NCBI RefSeq assembly: GCF_016545825.1
Contig: NC_052613.1
Location: forward strand, 43,878,112 to 43,942,111
DNA length: 64,000 nt
Direction: 5' to 3'
From: Eucalyptus grandis
Lineage: Eukaryota; Streptophyta; Magnoliopsida; Myrtales; Myrtaceae
Part shown: in pieces, positions 24,901-34,779 of the stretch
Numbering within the stretch: the first letter of the stretch is position 1
Layout of the letters: every line of letters begins with the position of its first letter
The notes under the pieces: generated by a model
Told to the model about the DNA's origin: nothing
Databases searched by the model: none
Seen by the model: the letters and a program-made list of their open reading frames with translations, nothing else
Translations under genes and position numbers: made by a program

Positions 24901-25432
24901 TTCCCTTTTATTCCCCCTAAACCTCATCATTAGTAATGATTAGGTTGCCTCACCAATGGCCAATGCATGCCATCCTTCTTGCCACTTGTCAAAGTTCATG
25001 CATAATGGGCTTGGGCTTTTTGGGCTTGGGCTGGCCACTCTTGGGCCTCCTCTTGGGCTGGTCGACAGCCCCCTTTCACGGGCCTAATTGGGCCGACTAG
25101 CTTGGCCCATCAAGGCTTCGGCCAATGGGCCTAAGGCCCAACCTAAAAATTAACTTTTCCCCTTCTTTTTTTATAATCTCTTCCATAAATTTTTAAATTT
25201 TAATTTCCACATGGCCAAAGTCTTGTGACATTTTATTTAATTCATAAGGTGCATGGCCAAGCATAGATTATCATCATTAATCTATCTAATTTAAAATCTC
25301 ATAATCACAAGCACAAATCACCTAATCTTAAAAAGAGACTAATGGCTAAATCATAAACCATAGGTAATTTCATTACCTAATTAAAGGCTTTAACACACCT
25401 TATAACTCGACTTTGAATTTTGGGATGCCACA
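21930..25432 (-). repeat. 3' LTR of gypsy element E (3503 bp)
   Basis: On the minus strand it runs from TGTGGCATCCCAAAATTC (25432) to GGGGTGCTACA (21930). It is a diverged inverse copy of the solo LTR at 25837-29631 along its whole length: shared termini, CAT-rich microsatellite zone, CGGAGGTC repeats, degenerate 180-bp repeats and a promoter with GA-rich leader. The inner edge adjoins a polypurine tract. The His-rich and Arg-rich reading frames in it are repeat artefacts. Confidence 0.85.
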
Positions 25433-25447
25433 ATTCTCCCCTCCTTA
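25433..25447 (-). other. Polypurine tract of gypsy element E
   Basis: On the minus strand it reads AAGGAGGGGAGAAT immediately before the LTR start TGTGGC. Confidence 0.7.
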
Positions 25448-25466
25448 GAGAATTTCGTCCTCGAAA

Positions 25467-25836
25467 TTAGACACCACTCGTGCCTTCTTGAAATAAGTAA
25501 GGGTACTTTTCCTTCATCTGATCCTCACCTTCCCATGTGGCTTCCTCCATATCATGATGTCGCCATAATACCTTAACCAGAGGAATCTTCTTAGTCCTAA
25601 GAATTTGCTCCTTTCAATCCAATATCTGCACAGGCTCTTCAATGTACCTTACTTTCTCATCCACTTTGATGGCTTCATGATCGAGTATGTGACCAGGATC
25701 CGGCTGGTACTTCCTCAACATCGATACATGAAACACATCGTGCAGATTTTCTAACTTAGGAGGTAGCGCTAAGCGATAAGCTACATCCCCTATCCTTTCG
25801 AGTATTTCAAAAGGTCCAACAAATCTAGGGCTTAAC
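25467..25836 (-). pseudogene. C-terminal pol with chromodomain, gypsy element E (distal part)
   Basis: Minus-strand coding end of a Ty3/gypsy polyprotein. LSPRFVGPFEILERIG and FHVSMLRKYQPDP form the integrase C-terminal part. A chromodomain tail follows (VKVLWRHHDMEEATWE, MKEKYPYLF), then TAA at 25467-25469. A TGG to TGA change makes one premature stop near 25614. The frame continues at 29637 on the other side of solo LTR F. The chromodomain points to a chromovirus of Tekay/Del type, in keeping with the long LTRs. Confidence 0.85.
25832..25836. repeat. Target-site duplication (left) of solo LTR F
   Basis: TTAAC directly before the LTR, repeated directly after it at 29632-29636. Both copies lie in the pol frame of element E. 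Confidence 0.85.
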
Positions 25837-26368
25837 TGTGGCATCCCAAAATTCAAAGCCAAGCCATAAGGTGTGTTAAAGTCTTTAATTAGGTGATAGA
25901 ATTTCCATGGCTTATGTTTTAGCCATTAGTCTTTTAATTGGATGATTTGTGCTTATGGTTGTGAAAATTCAAATTCGATAGATTAATAATTTATGCTTGG
26001 CCATGTGCTTTATAAATTAAATTCCAATAACCAAGATGTCCCAAGACTTTGGCCAAGATGAGAATTGAAGTTTAAAAATATTTATAGGAGAAATTCAAAA
26101 AAAAAAAAAAGGGGAAAAAGGGGTTAATTTTCGAATGGGCCTTAAGCCCATTTGGCCTAAGCCTTTAATGGGCCAAGATGAGCGGCCCAAGAGGGGAAGT
26201 CGACCAGCCCAAGAGAGGAGGCCCAAGAAGTGGCCGGATGGCCCAAGCTCAAAAAAAAGCCCAAGCCCAAATTCAAAAAAATTCAATGTGACAAGTGGCA
26301 AAGGGGAAGGCCATGCATTGGTTGGTTTATAGGCAAGTCATGATTGCTAATCATGAGGATTAGGGGAG

Positions 26369-26375
26369 TATAAAA
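26369..26375 (+). promoter_or_regulatory. TATA box of solo LTR F
   Basis: TATAAAA in GGGGAGTATAAAAGGGGAAGAGAGAG. The opposite copy in the E LTR has TTTTATTCCCCC at about 24904-24915. A long GA-repeat leader follows, as in many plant gypsy LTR promoters. Confidence 0.55.
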
Positions 26376-26750
26376 GGGGAAGAGAGAGAGAAGGTGGCCG
26401 GTTTACTCCATTCGGCCGAGAGAGAGGGTGAGAGAGAGAGAGAGGAGTGCGAGAGAGAGGGAGAGGCCGAGAGAGGAAGGAGGCGGAGCCGAGGAGGAGC
26501 CGCTGTGCGCCGCCGTGTTCGCCGCCCTACGCCGTCGACCGACCAGTCTAGAGGCAAGTGGATGTCCTCTAGCTTCTCTTGCATGCTTGTGTGTTGGTTG
26601 CATGTCGAATTTTTGGGTGTTAGATGTGAAAAACCGAAGCATGGATGAGTTGTGTGTGGATGGTGTGGCTGTTTGTGTTCGGACCGTGTGAGTCAGTGAC
26701 TTGTTTGAGCTTGCATGTGTGTTTAGAGTCCGATTTTGGCTTCGATTTCT

Positions 26751-27340
26751 TCATGAGAGTTGTAGCTGACATCTTAAACTACAACATACTGAAATTTCGT
26801 GGAAAATTATGGAGATTTGAGGGGCTAAAGTCTTGTTCTACGGAGACCTCAGATCTGGAGAGTTTTTACTGATCTCTTGCTGGATTCGTGGTTTCATGTT
26901 GGTTTTTGTTGAGAATATCACTTCGGTTTCTTCATGAAAGTTGTAGGAGACATCTTAAAATACAACATACTCAAATTTGAAGTGAAATGAACAAGTATAG
27001 CCTAGTGAATAGACTAGATCTTGAAGAAGATGATTCTGGTGGTGTATTTTGAGATACCCGAGACTTCAAGGACCTAAATGATGACTCTACTCTGGTTATT
27101 TGACTTGGATCTCTTCACGAAACTTGTAGAGGATACCTTGATGTATCACATATCTAAATTTCAGAGGAAACGAAAGAGAATAGCTAGGTGAAATCTCAAT
27201 ATTTCGGAGATATGTTTACTGGACGATGCGGTAATGGATCCAGAAGCTTCGTGAGGTTTTATAAAATAATCTAAAAATAATCTGGCTTGGAGTTATTCAT
27301 GAAAGTTGTGCGAAAATGTCTTGGCTATCACTCTACAAAA
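26751..27340 (+). repeat. Degenerate ~181-bp tandem repeats in LTR F
   Basis: The motif CTTCATGAAAGTTGTAG plus CATCTTAAACTACAACATAC recurs at about 26751, 26931, 27113 and 27295 with increasing divergence. The same array is seen inverted in the E LTR near 24500, 24300 and 24130. Confidence 0.65.
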
Positions 27341-27597
27341 TTTCATAATTTTTGGAGGCCATATGGATATTTTAATCGAATTTACTCAGAAACTGTGCAT
27401 TCTAGTCATTATCCGAATATTATGTGCTATTTTGTGGAAATTGTGAAATGTGTGAAATTCAAGTTGGCCATGAATTTTGCATGAAATTGCCATTCTATTG
27501 GTTTGTTTGATGATTGCTTGAATTTTGTGATTTTGGGAAATTATAGATATTGAATTTAATATTTATTTATGAAAATAAATAAATATGATAATAAAAA

Positions 27598-27628
27598 ATA
27601 AATAATAATAATAATAATAATAATAAAA
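27598..27628. repeat. AAT microsatellite
   Basis: Ten AAT/ATA triplets in a row inside LTR F; absent at the corresponding place in the E LTR. Confidence 0.85.
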
Positions 27629-28199
27629 TGGATTATTTTATTGGCCATAAATTCCATTGAATTTATTAATAAATAATTATACCTTGTTGCATGTATGATA
27701 AGACATTGGTGTATGTATGACCATGAATTGTGATGCATGTGTGAATCATATGCCATGATTAATGAGATCAAAATGATAATAAATGTGGGTAATGATAAGT
27801 GAGTAAGTGGTTGTGGTGGAGGATGAGGCCGGAATGTACAGAGATGCATTGCCGGATTCCCTGGGAGATTCAGGATGCCCAGAATGTGGGGGGCCGGAAG
27901 CCTTGTCGGAGGTCTTTGCCCGAAAGGAATGCCTCGCGATGCTAGGATTGGGGTGCGGGATGCCCGGCCAGGGAGTGTAAATGCCAGAAGCCCTGTCGGA
28001 GGTTTCTGCCCGAAGGGAATGCCTCGTGATGCTAGTTGAGATGCGAGATGCCCGGAATGTAGGGGGCCGGATGCCCGGTGGCTATGGGATGGCTGGAATG
28101 CTGGGAACCCTGTCGGAGGTCTTTGCCCGAGGGGATGATAAAATTGATAAATTGAAAAATGGGTGATGTGGTGATCAAGATTGAAATTTAAAAGTGGAA

Positions 28200-28401
28200 A
28201 TTAAATCATGACATGATATGCATGATATTATATGCATGATGATATGCATGATGATATGCATGATGATGATGATGATGATATGTGATGTGAAATAATGATG
28301 ATCACCCATGATATTATATGCATGATGATATGCATGATGATGATGATATGTGATGTGAAATAATGATGATCACCCATGATATTATATGCATGATGATATG
28401 C

Positions 28402-28433
<32 letters not shown>

Positions 28434-28640
28434 ATGTGATGTGAAATAATGATGATCATCCATGATATTATATGCATGATGATATGCATGATGATGATAG
28501 TGATGATATGTGATGTGAAATAATGATGATCACCCATGATATTATAAGCATGATGATATGCATGATGATGATGATGATGATATGTGATGTGAAATAGGGA
28601 TGATCACCTATGATATGATATGCATGATGATATGCATGGT
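28200..28640. repeat. ATG/CAT-rich minisatellite in LTR F
   Basis: Units of roughly 60-84 bp built from ATGATGATATGCATG and TGTGATGTGAAATAATGATGATCAC, with starts near 28309, 28369, 28453, 28529 and 28601. Unit length varies with the number of GATs. The E LTR carries a different CATCAT array at 22744-23040. Confidence 0.75.
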
Positions 28641-29631
28641 AATGATAATGATGATGATATATGATATGGCTCGAAGACATGTATGATGAAATGATGCTAT
28701 GATGATGATGTCTTGTATGATGTAATGATGCCATGACATGTATGTTACAATGATGATACACATGAATGTGTTATGAATTGATATAATGATGCATGATAGT
28801 ATGCGCATGACTTCAAGGTAAGTAATGCCTGCAATGCATGTATGATTGCATGATGCATTGAGTTGTTATTGGATTTCCTATCTGCGAGTGTTGTACTCAC
28901 CTCTTTGGGAATAACATTTCAGATTAGCAGTATGCCGCTTCCCCCGTCACGTGGGGGTGTTTTATGGTCTACCATCCGATGTAGAGGTCGAGTGTCTTTG
29001 AGATAGACTGTCCCTCGTTCCGGACTGACTTTTATTCGAGTACGCTGTCTAATGATGTACAACATAGGCTGGGCTGGGGCCCCTGTCATTCGGGAGTTCA
29101 TTTCGTGCACGTTCGTCGGGATGGAGCGATGCGAGGGATGTTGCCGCCGCCACCGCCTGATGCACCGGGTTGGGTGTGAGACCCGCGCGCGCGATGAGTA
29201 GGAGCCGGATCTTTTTGATGTAGATAGCCGACACTTTTGATTGGGGGTTTATGCTCGTATGATGTTGAGGGTCGAGGGTTTCTTTTTGAGGTTTTAGGCT
29301 GGACGTGGCTGAGTCCTAGCTTTTCCTTTTTTGTTGTACCGACCCAAAGGGAATCCCATCTTGTTATATATATGTGTGTGTGTGTGTAAGTAAAGTGTCG
29401 AGGCTTGTTTATAAAATGATGGTGAATTAGTGGTGTGTATTTGTATCATGGTTGGTAGGGGGAGAGACGGTGATATTTTAATTTGCTTCCGCTAATGAGT
29501 CGCGTTGGGACCGTTTGTCAAAAAAAAAAAAAATGTGTGTCTGCGAATTAGGACACTTCTCGAAAGAAAGAAAGGTAATAAGGTGTAACATTGGCGCTGG
29601 CGACGACCTGCGAAGGGTTCAGGGTGTCACA

Positions 29632-29636
29632 TTAAC
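29632..29636. repeat. Target-site duplication (right) of solo LTR F
   Basis: TTAAC, identical to 25832-25836. Confidence 0.85.
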
Positions 29637-30544
29637 TTACCATTCATCCCGAATCGAGATATCCCTTTCATTGGAGATACCTTAAGGAATACATGGTCTC
29701 CTACACTAAATTCTAGAGGCCTTCTACGCCTATCTGCGTAGCCTTTCTGTCTACTCTGAGCTGTTTTTAGTCTTTCCCTGATAATTTCAATAGCCTCAGT
29801 GGTAACTTGTACCATTTCAGGTCCTGTCAATTTCCTCTCACCTACCTCATTCCAACAGACAGGAGTCCTACATCTCATTCCATATAATGCTTCATAGGGA
29901 ACCATGCCTATACTTTTCTGAAAACTATTATTATAGGCAAACTCTACCAAATGCAATCTTTCATCCCAATTTCCTTTGAAATCGATTACACAAGCCCTTA
30001 ACATATCCTCTAATATCTAGATCACTCTTTGTGATTGACCATCTGTCTAGGGATGAAAATCAATACTAAACTAAGCTTAGTCCCTAATGCAATTTGAAGA
30101 CTTCGCCAAAAGTTCGAAGTAAACCTCGAATCCCGATCTGAAGTAATGGTCACTGGAACACCGTGTAAGCGTACTACTTGACTTACATACAGGTCCGCAT
30201 ACTTATCCATTGGGCAGTCCATGCGAATCACTAAGAAATGAGCCGACTTAGTCAAACGATCCACTATAACCCAAATTAAGTCATGACTACTTGACGTCCT
30301 TGGCAATCCTTGCACAAAGTCCATCATTATATGTTCCCATTTCCATTCTGGAATGTCTAATGGTCTCAAGAGTCCTGCGGGTTTACGATGTTCCGCTTTC
30401 ACTTGCTGACACGTCAAACATTGAGAAACGTGCTTAGCCGTATCTGCCTTCATACCATTCCACCAAAATTGCTGACGCAAATTCTTGTACATCTTTGTAC
30501 TACCTGGGTGGATACTATAATTACTCTTATGTGCCTCCGACAAA
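29637..30544 (-). pseudogene. Gypsy element E pol, integrase part (proximal), ends at gap
   Basis: Minus-strand Ty3/gypsy integrase. An HHCC-type zinc motif is followed by CLTCQQVKAEHR, the DDE core (WKWEHIMMDFVQGLP, VTITSDRDSRF), then EFAYNNSFQKSIGM, ALYGMRCRTPVCW and FLKVSPMKGISRFG. Frames 30022-30543 and 29627-30004 are separated by a frameshift/stop near 30010-30020, just where the third catalytic Glu would be expected. The polyprotein upstream (RNase H, RT, protease, gag) and the 5' LTR should lie to the right, but the sequence stops at the N run. Confidence 0.85.
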
Positions 30545-30644
30545 NNNNNNNNNNNNNNNNNNNNNNNNNNNNNNNNNNNNNNNNNNNNNNNNNNNNNNNN
30601 NNNNNNNNNNNNNNNNNNNNNNNNNNNNNNNNNNNNNNNNNNNN
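30545..30644. other. Assembly gap of exactly 100 N
   Basis: A 100-N run, the conventional length for a gap of unknown size. Left of it is gypsy pol in mid-domain; right of it is unrelated single-copy-looking sequence. The remaining parts of elements E, D and C are expected here, so the true gap is probably many kilobases. Confidence 0.95.
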
Positions 30645-31300
30645 ATACCCCTACCCACTACACAAAATTTAGATATTGGCAAGCTTTTTTTCTATCTTTA
30701 TTGAGAGAGCTGTATATGACCAATCAACTATAGGGTTCATAAGACGGCTAACTTTTTCTCATTTAGAATCCGAATTCACTTCGCTCTCTCGGCGTCATTC
30801 TAGGAGAACGTGGATTTCTATATGTCGCACGTGAAATATTGGAATCGGAATCCGTAAGACGTGTGACGGATCCAAAGATGCACGCGCATACTTGGATTTT
30901 GCTCAGGTCAATCGAACGACACGGCTAAGGAAGGGACCAGCCCGAACCAGCTTGTGAATCCCCGAGGGTTCCGCGTCGGGAGCGTGTCGTTGAGGAGGAG
31001 CTTAATGACGGCCCAAAGATCAGGTCAACGTCCATACGGGATTTTAAGATTAATTAGTGATTATTAGTACTAAAGCCGAATCAAACTGTGCACGGTAGCG
31101 CAACTTCACATGCATGCGCAATTGCGCACGGTCAGCCCACCGACCCGTTGACCAGAGACCACCACCACCACCGTCCCAAACTCCTCCAACGTCAAACCTC
31201 TTGACCTTTGATCCATTATTTAAAAAATGAATGGACACCCATGACCCTCCCTTAAATAGTGTTTGGGGCTCTGTCAAGCCTCCTCTCTAGACGATGTCCA
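30645..31300. other. Intergenic sequence upstream of the U-box gene
   Basis: No element or gene recognised. It contains a G-box core CACGTG (30828-30833) and four of the five W-box motifs listed for the U-box promoter. Short reading frames here have no recognisable domain. Confidence 0.5.
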
Positions 31301-31346
31301 ATTCCATCTTTTCCCTCCTGCTCCAGTTCAACGTTTCAACGGTCAA
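30906..31346 (+). promoter_or_regulatory. W-box cluster in the U-box gene promoter
   Basis: Five TTGACC cores (WRKY binding type): 30906-30911 (minus), 31023-31028 (minus), 31148-31153 (plus), 31201-31206 (plus) and 31341-31346 (minus), all within 0.72 kb upstream of the ATG. Group III plant U-box genes are known to respond to elicitors, so WRKY control is a reasonable inference. Confidence 0.5.
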
Positions 31347-31498
31347 CCGTTCAAAACACATGGGGCGACACCTCCCCTCTCTCTTTCTCTCTCTGTACGA
31401 CTTCCCACTTTTATTATATTCCAACAGAATTATCCAAGTTTTGAATGTTGAACCGCGTGTAACACCCAACCTCTTCCCTGCGTGGCCACGCTTGCCCT

Positions 31499-31508
31499 TA
31501 TATAAATA
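31499..31508 (+). promoter_or_regulatory. TATA box of the U-box gene
   Basis: TATATAAATA, 116 bp before the ATG, which predicts a leader of roughly 90 nt. Confidence 0.65.
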
Positions 31509-31623
31509 CAAGAAATCATTCTTTTGTCTTCCTTCAAACATCACAAGCCATACCTAGAACATTGCAAGCATTCCTTAATTCCAATATTCGATATCCCTAA
31601 ACTCATTCTTTTCGACTTAAGAG

Positions 31624-32970
31624 ATGATCTCGACGTGGAGGCGACGGATGGCTGCCCGGCGTGCTCGCAAGCTGGAGCTCCGAAGGGGGGACGAAGCCTT
31701 CGAGGAGGTGGAGCTGACCGTCCCGAGTGAGTTCAAGTGCCCGATATCACTCGACCTGATGAAGGACCCCGTTACCCTTTTGTCCGGGATCACGTATGAC
31801 CGTGAGAGCATCGAGATGTGGATTGAGGCTGGGAACCGGACGTGCCCCATCACCAACAGGGCCTTCGGGAGCCTCGAGCTTGTGCCGAACCACATGATAA
31901 GGAGGATGATCCAGGAGTGGTGCGTTGAGAACCGATCCCATGGAATAGAGCGGATCCCGACCCCGAGGATCCCTGTGAGCTCAATGGAAGTCGTGGAGAT
32001 GCTCGATAAGATTTCTGAGGCTAGCAAGATAAAAGACCAAAGTGTTTGCAGGAAGCTTGTGGTGAAGATGAAGGCCTTGAGCAAGGAAAGCGAACGGAAC
32101 AAGAAGTGCTTCAAATCCAACGGAACGGGTTCTGTCTTGGCGGCGGCGTTTGAAGCTTTCTCGGAGACATCGAGCCAGGATGAAGAGAACGATGACATCT
32201 CGAAGGAGATATTATCAGCCTTGACATTGATGCTGCCTCTCAGCGTAGAGGCCAAGTCATGCCTAGGATCACCCTCTTCTTTACACTGTATGGTTGGGTA
32301 TTTGACGAACAGCGACTTGTCCTCGGGATGGAACTCGGCCTTGGTTCTGAGAGAGATCGTCTCATCCGACAAGCGGAAGGTCGAGGCTTTGGCTGAGATT
32401 GAAGGAGCCCTGGAATCCCTGTTCAAGGTCGTCAAGGAACCCATTTGCCCCGCGGCAACGAGATCTTCATTGATAGTTATTTATCACATGGTCACGTCAT
32501 CACATCCGGCTAAGGACATGATCATATCAAGATTCGTTCAAATGGGCTTGGTCTCTTTGCTTGTGGAGACGCTCGTGGACGCTGATCGGAGCATGTCTGA
32601 GAAGGCGTTGGGGGTTCTTGACGGGATCTGCGACAATGAAGAAGGGAAAGAAGCGGTGCGTGACAATTCATTGGCCGTGCCAGTCCTGGTGAAGAAGTTG
32701 CTGCGGGTCTCGGATTTGGCCACGGAGTTCTCGGTATCGGTTCTGTGGAAGCTGATGGCGATCGGCGAGAGTGGTGAAGATGGTGGAGGGGTTTTGGCTG
32801 AAGCTCTTCAAGTGGGTGCTTTCCAAAAGCTGCTGTTGCTACTTCAGGTCGGGTGTGGAGAGAGGACCAAAGAGAAGGCGACTCAGGCGGTGAAGCTGTT
32901 GAATCTGCACAGAGAGAGGCTGGAGTGTATTGATTCACTGGACTTCAAGGATCTGAAGAGGCCTTTTTGA
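31624..32970 (+). CDS. U-box E3 ubiquitin ligase with ARM repeats, PUB20/PUB21-like
   Basis: An intronless 448-codon gene. It should transfer ubiquitin from an E2 to substrates in the cytosol. Arg-rich N-terminus (residues 1-21), then a U-box at about 34-108: FKCPISLDLMKDPVTL, ITYDRESIEMWI, TCPITN and PNHMIRRMIQEWC. The linker SHGIERIPTPRIPVS is typical of the PUB20/21 group. An ARM-type helical array covers about 140-440, ending GERTKEKATQAVKLLNLHRE. Length fits plant PUB20-24 proteins (400-460 residues). The start is fixed by an in-frame TAA at 31618-31620, one codon upstream. GC content is clearly higher than in the surrounding repeats. This is the only complete intact host gene in the window. 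The exact member (20 versus 21) cannot be settled by eye. Confidence 0.93.
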   Translation: MISTWRRRMAARRARKLELRRGDEAFEEVELTVPSEFKCPISLDLMKDPVTLLSGITYDRESIEMWIEAGNRTCPITNRAFGSLELVPNHMIRRMIQEWCVENRSHGIERIPTPRIPVSSMEVVEMLDKISEASKIKDQSVCRKLVVKMKALSKESERNKKCFKSNGTGSVLAAAFEAFSETSSQDEENDDISKEILSALTLMLPLSVEAKSCLGSPSSLHCMVGYLTNSDLSSGWNSALVLREIVSSDKRKVEALAEIEGALESLFKVVKEPICPAATRSSLIVIYHMVTSSHPAKDMIISRFVQMGLVSLLVETLVDADRSMSEKALGVLDGICDNEEGKEAVRDNSLAVPVLVKKLLRVSDLATEFSVSVLWKLMAIGESGEDGGGVLAEALQVGAFQKLLLLLQVGCGERTKEKATQAVKLLNLHRERLECIDSLDFKDLKRPF

Positions 32971-33761
32971 TCATTAGCTGATTGAGTGTGTATCATTTCT
33001 GTTTCTTGTAGATATGAAAAAAAGCAGGACGATTAGTATAAGATAAGACTAGTTCCTATAAACTTATTGAGAATTTTGGGGGAAAACAAAGATACAGAAT
33101 TAACCATTTAAGTTTGCACATTCATCAGGATCTTCTTATACATATACTAGTGCAACTGTGCATGTGGAGGTAATAATCTGAGTTGCGCCATGTTAATTTG
33201 TGATTATGATTGCTTCTGAGTGTCGTTCCTCTTTGTTTAGGGTCTGAACTTTAGGTCATCTATTGTTATAGCTGTTCAATTTATCCTTAACTCTAACACA
33301 TGATTTTACTTGTGTACCTCTCATCAAGATCAGATAAACTAAGATTGGTTTAAAATAAATTTAAACATGAAGCGATATCTCGATAAGGGAAGGCAAATCT
33401 TGTAACATTTGCTGGCGTTGTCATTGCCTTCCTAAAAGATACTAATTCCCTTGTTTAATGAAAAACAATTGCTAGTCATAAGCATGCCTCGGTTGAGAAT
33501 GAAAGTATCCCAATGATTGTAGTTGCAATTCTTCAGTTGTGCAAAGACCATCCCAGACTATATGTTCTTGCTCGAAATCTTGTAGAGAAATGAACTTTCA
33601 CAGAGCCTTTTCTCAGGAAAAAAGGATTGGACTTCTGATTTAAGAAAATATACTTCTGGATCTTATTTAAGTTGACAAGCGTATAATTCTAAGTTTTAAT
33701 CAAATTTTATTAATATGTTATATTTATATATACCAATTGACATGTCAAAGATTTATAGGAT
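32971..33761. other. 3' flank of the U-box gene
   Basis: AT-rich sequence with no recognisable gene or element. It should include the 3' UTR of the U-box gene; no clear AATAAA signal can be singled out. Confidence 0.4.
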
Positions 33762-33781
33762 AAAGAATCAATTTTTTTTTT

Positions 33782-34023
33782 CATACCCACCCGTAGGTAA
33801 CCATAATGGTTGGGCTTCACTACCTCATCACCAAGGGAACGAGTTTGAATCTCTGAATGCTCGCGACTTAAGTGAGAGTCCCAAGAGTGATTTACTGGGC
33901 CATCCCCCAAGGGTTTACGTCTAAATAGCGGCTTGTGGCGAGGCTCCACCGGTGCTACCGGAGGGTCGTGTGATCCCCAAAAAGTGATCTCCGAAGGTCC
34001 CTCGATCATAAAAAAAAAAAAAA
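33782..34023 (+). mobile_element. tRNA-derived SINE with poly-A tail
   Basis: About 240 bp. Pol III-type boxes are seen near the 5' end: A-box-like TAACCATAATGG (33798-33809) and B-box-like AGTTTGAATCT (33842-33852). The body ends CCTCGATCAT followed by 14 A. AAAGAATCAATTTTTT before (33762-33777) and AAAGAATTATTTTTTC after (34021-34036) look like an imperfect target-site duplication. It lacks cloverleaf coherence over its length, so it is not a functional tRNA gene. Confidence 0.65.
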
Positions 34024-34399
34024 GAATTATTTTTTCGTCAATCTTATTTCTAATTCTCTGCACGTCATCGCTCCTCAATCCGCACCCAACGCAAGAAATC
34101 ATCTCTATTTCCTTTCTTTAGTTTTCTCTTCACTTCCATCCCAAACTTCAATTGCCAAATAAAGTGTTTAGAGAAGGGAAGTTTGCTCTAATAGGAAATG
34201 TTGTGTTGGGCATGAGAAGTAGGATATCCTTTTGTTTTACTCAAAATAAAATTCTAAAAAAAGTTGAACCAGTTTCAAGTTTTGAAAAATCGTGCAAAAA
34301 TAAAATAAAATGTAAAAGCACTTCTATGTGTTCAATGATTGCAAATGCTTCGTCTTATATAAACGTCAAAGCCAAATCATATTACAAAACTTGCTAAAC

Positions 34400-34702
34400 G
34401 AGAGAAATAAAAGCAAGCACAAAACAGATCCTACGCATGCCAAATTTGATTAGCTTACGACTTTGATTTTCACGTAAAAGCTATTTGATCCACCGGTTTT
34501 TTCACGCTCCCTTACTTAATGGGCTGATGAGGTTGCTTTTAATCATTAAAAAAATTAAAATATTTAGAGAAACAAAATTTTATTAATAAAACGAAGTAGG
34601 CTAATAAAAAAGAACAAAACGACAACAAGGAGAGGAGACAAATAAGTCAAGGGCATGGCTAGCGATGACCGTTGGTATCATTGAGATAGCTGGCAATTGA
34701 AA
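34400..34702. repeat. Dispersed ~300-bp repeat, copy 1
   Basis: From GAGAAATAAAAGCAAGC to GGCAATTGAAAAG. It matches 48462-48767 in the same orientation with many small differences, including shared blocks GATGAGGTTGCTTTTA and GAAGTAGGCTAATAA. No coding potential. Confidence 0.75.
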
Positions 34703-34769
34703 AGTTCTCTCTCGCTAGGAAGAGATGCTTTCTACCCTTTGGTGGTAGCTCACTGTAAACCTTAACAAT

Positions 34770-34779
34770 GGCTCAAAAC
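34770..34779. repeat. Target-site duplication (left) of MULE-like element
   Basis: GGCTCAAAAC, repeated identically at 36091-36100. Confidence 0.75.

Larger units (their letters stand above)
25837..29631 (+). repeat. Solo LTR F of the gypsy E family (3795 bp)
   Basis: TGTGGCATCCC…GGTGTCACA, flanked by TTAAC on both sides and by no internal element sequence. It is therefore a solo LTR left by LTR-LTR recombination. It is the same family as the E 3' LTR but in opposite orientation, and interrupts E's pol. It contains a TATA box (26369-26375), a GA-rich leader, about four degenerate 181-bp repeats (26751-27340), an AAT microsatellite (27598-27628), repeats carrying GTCGGAGGTC (27893-28135) and an ATG/CAT-rich minisatellite (28200-28640). 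Confidence 0.9.

Noticed and set aside
28309..28640. CRISPR-like regularly spaced repeats
   Set aside because: Plant DNA; units have variable length with microsatellite content and no unique spacers.
30388..30704. ORFs running through the N gap
   Set aside because: Their middle is unknown sequence; the 5' parts are antisense to gypsy integrase.
31617..32444. 275-codon antisense ORF opposite the U-box gene
   Set aside because: Shadow frame of a GC-rich real gene; no domain, and the sense strand has clear U-box and ARM motifs.
33798..33852. tRNA gene suggested by A/B-box-like motifs
   Set aside because: No coherent cloverleaf or CCA-type end; poly-A tail and flanking repeats fit a SINE instead.
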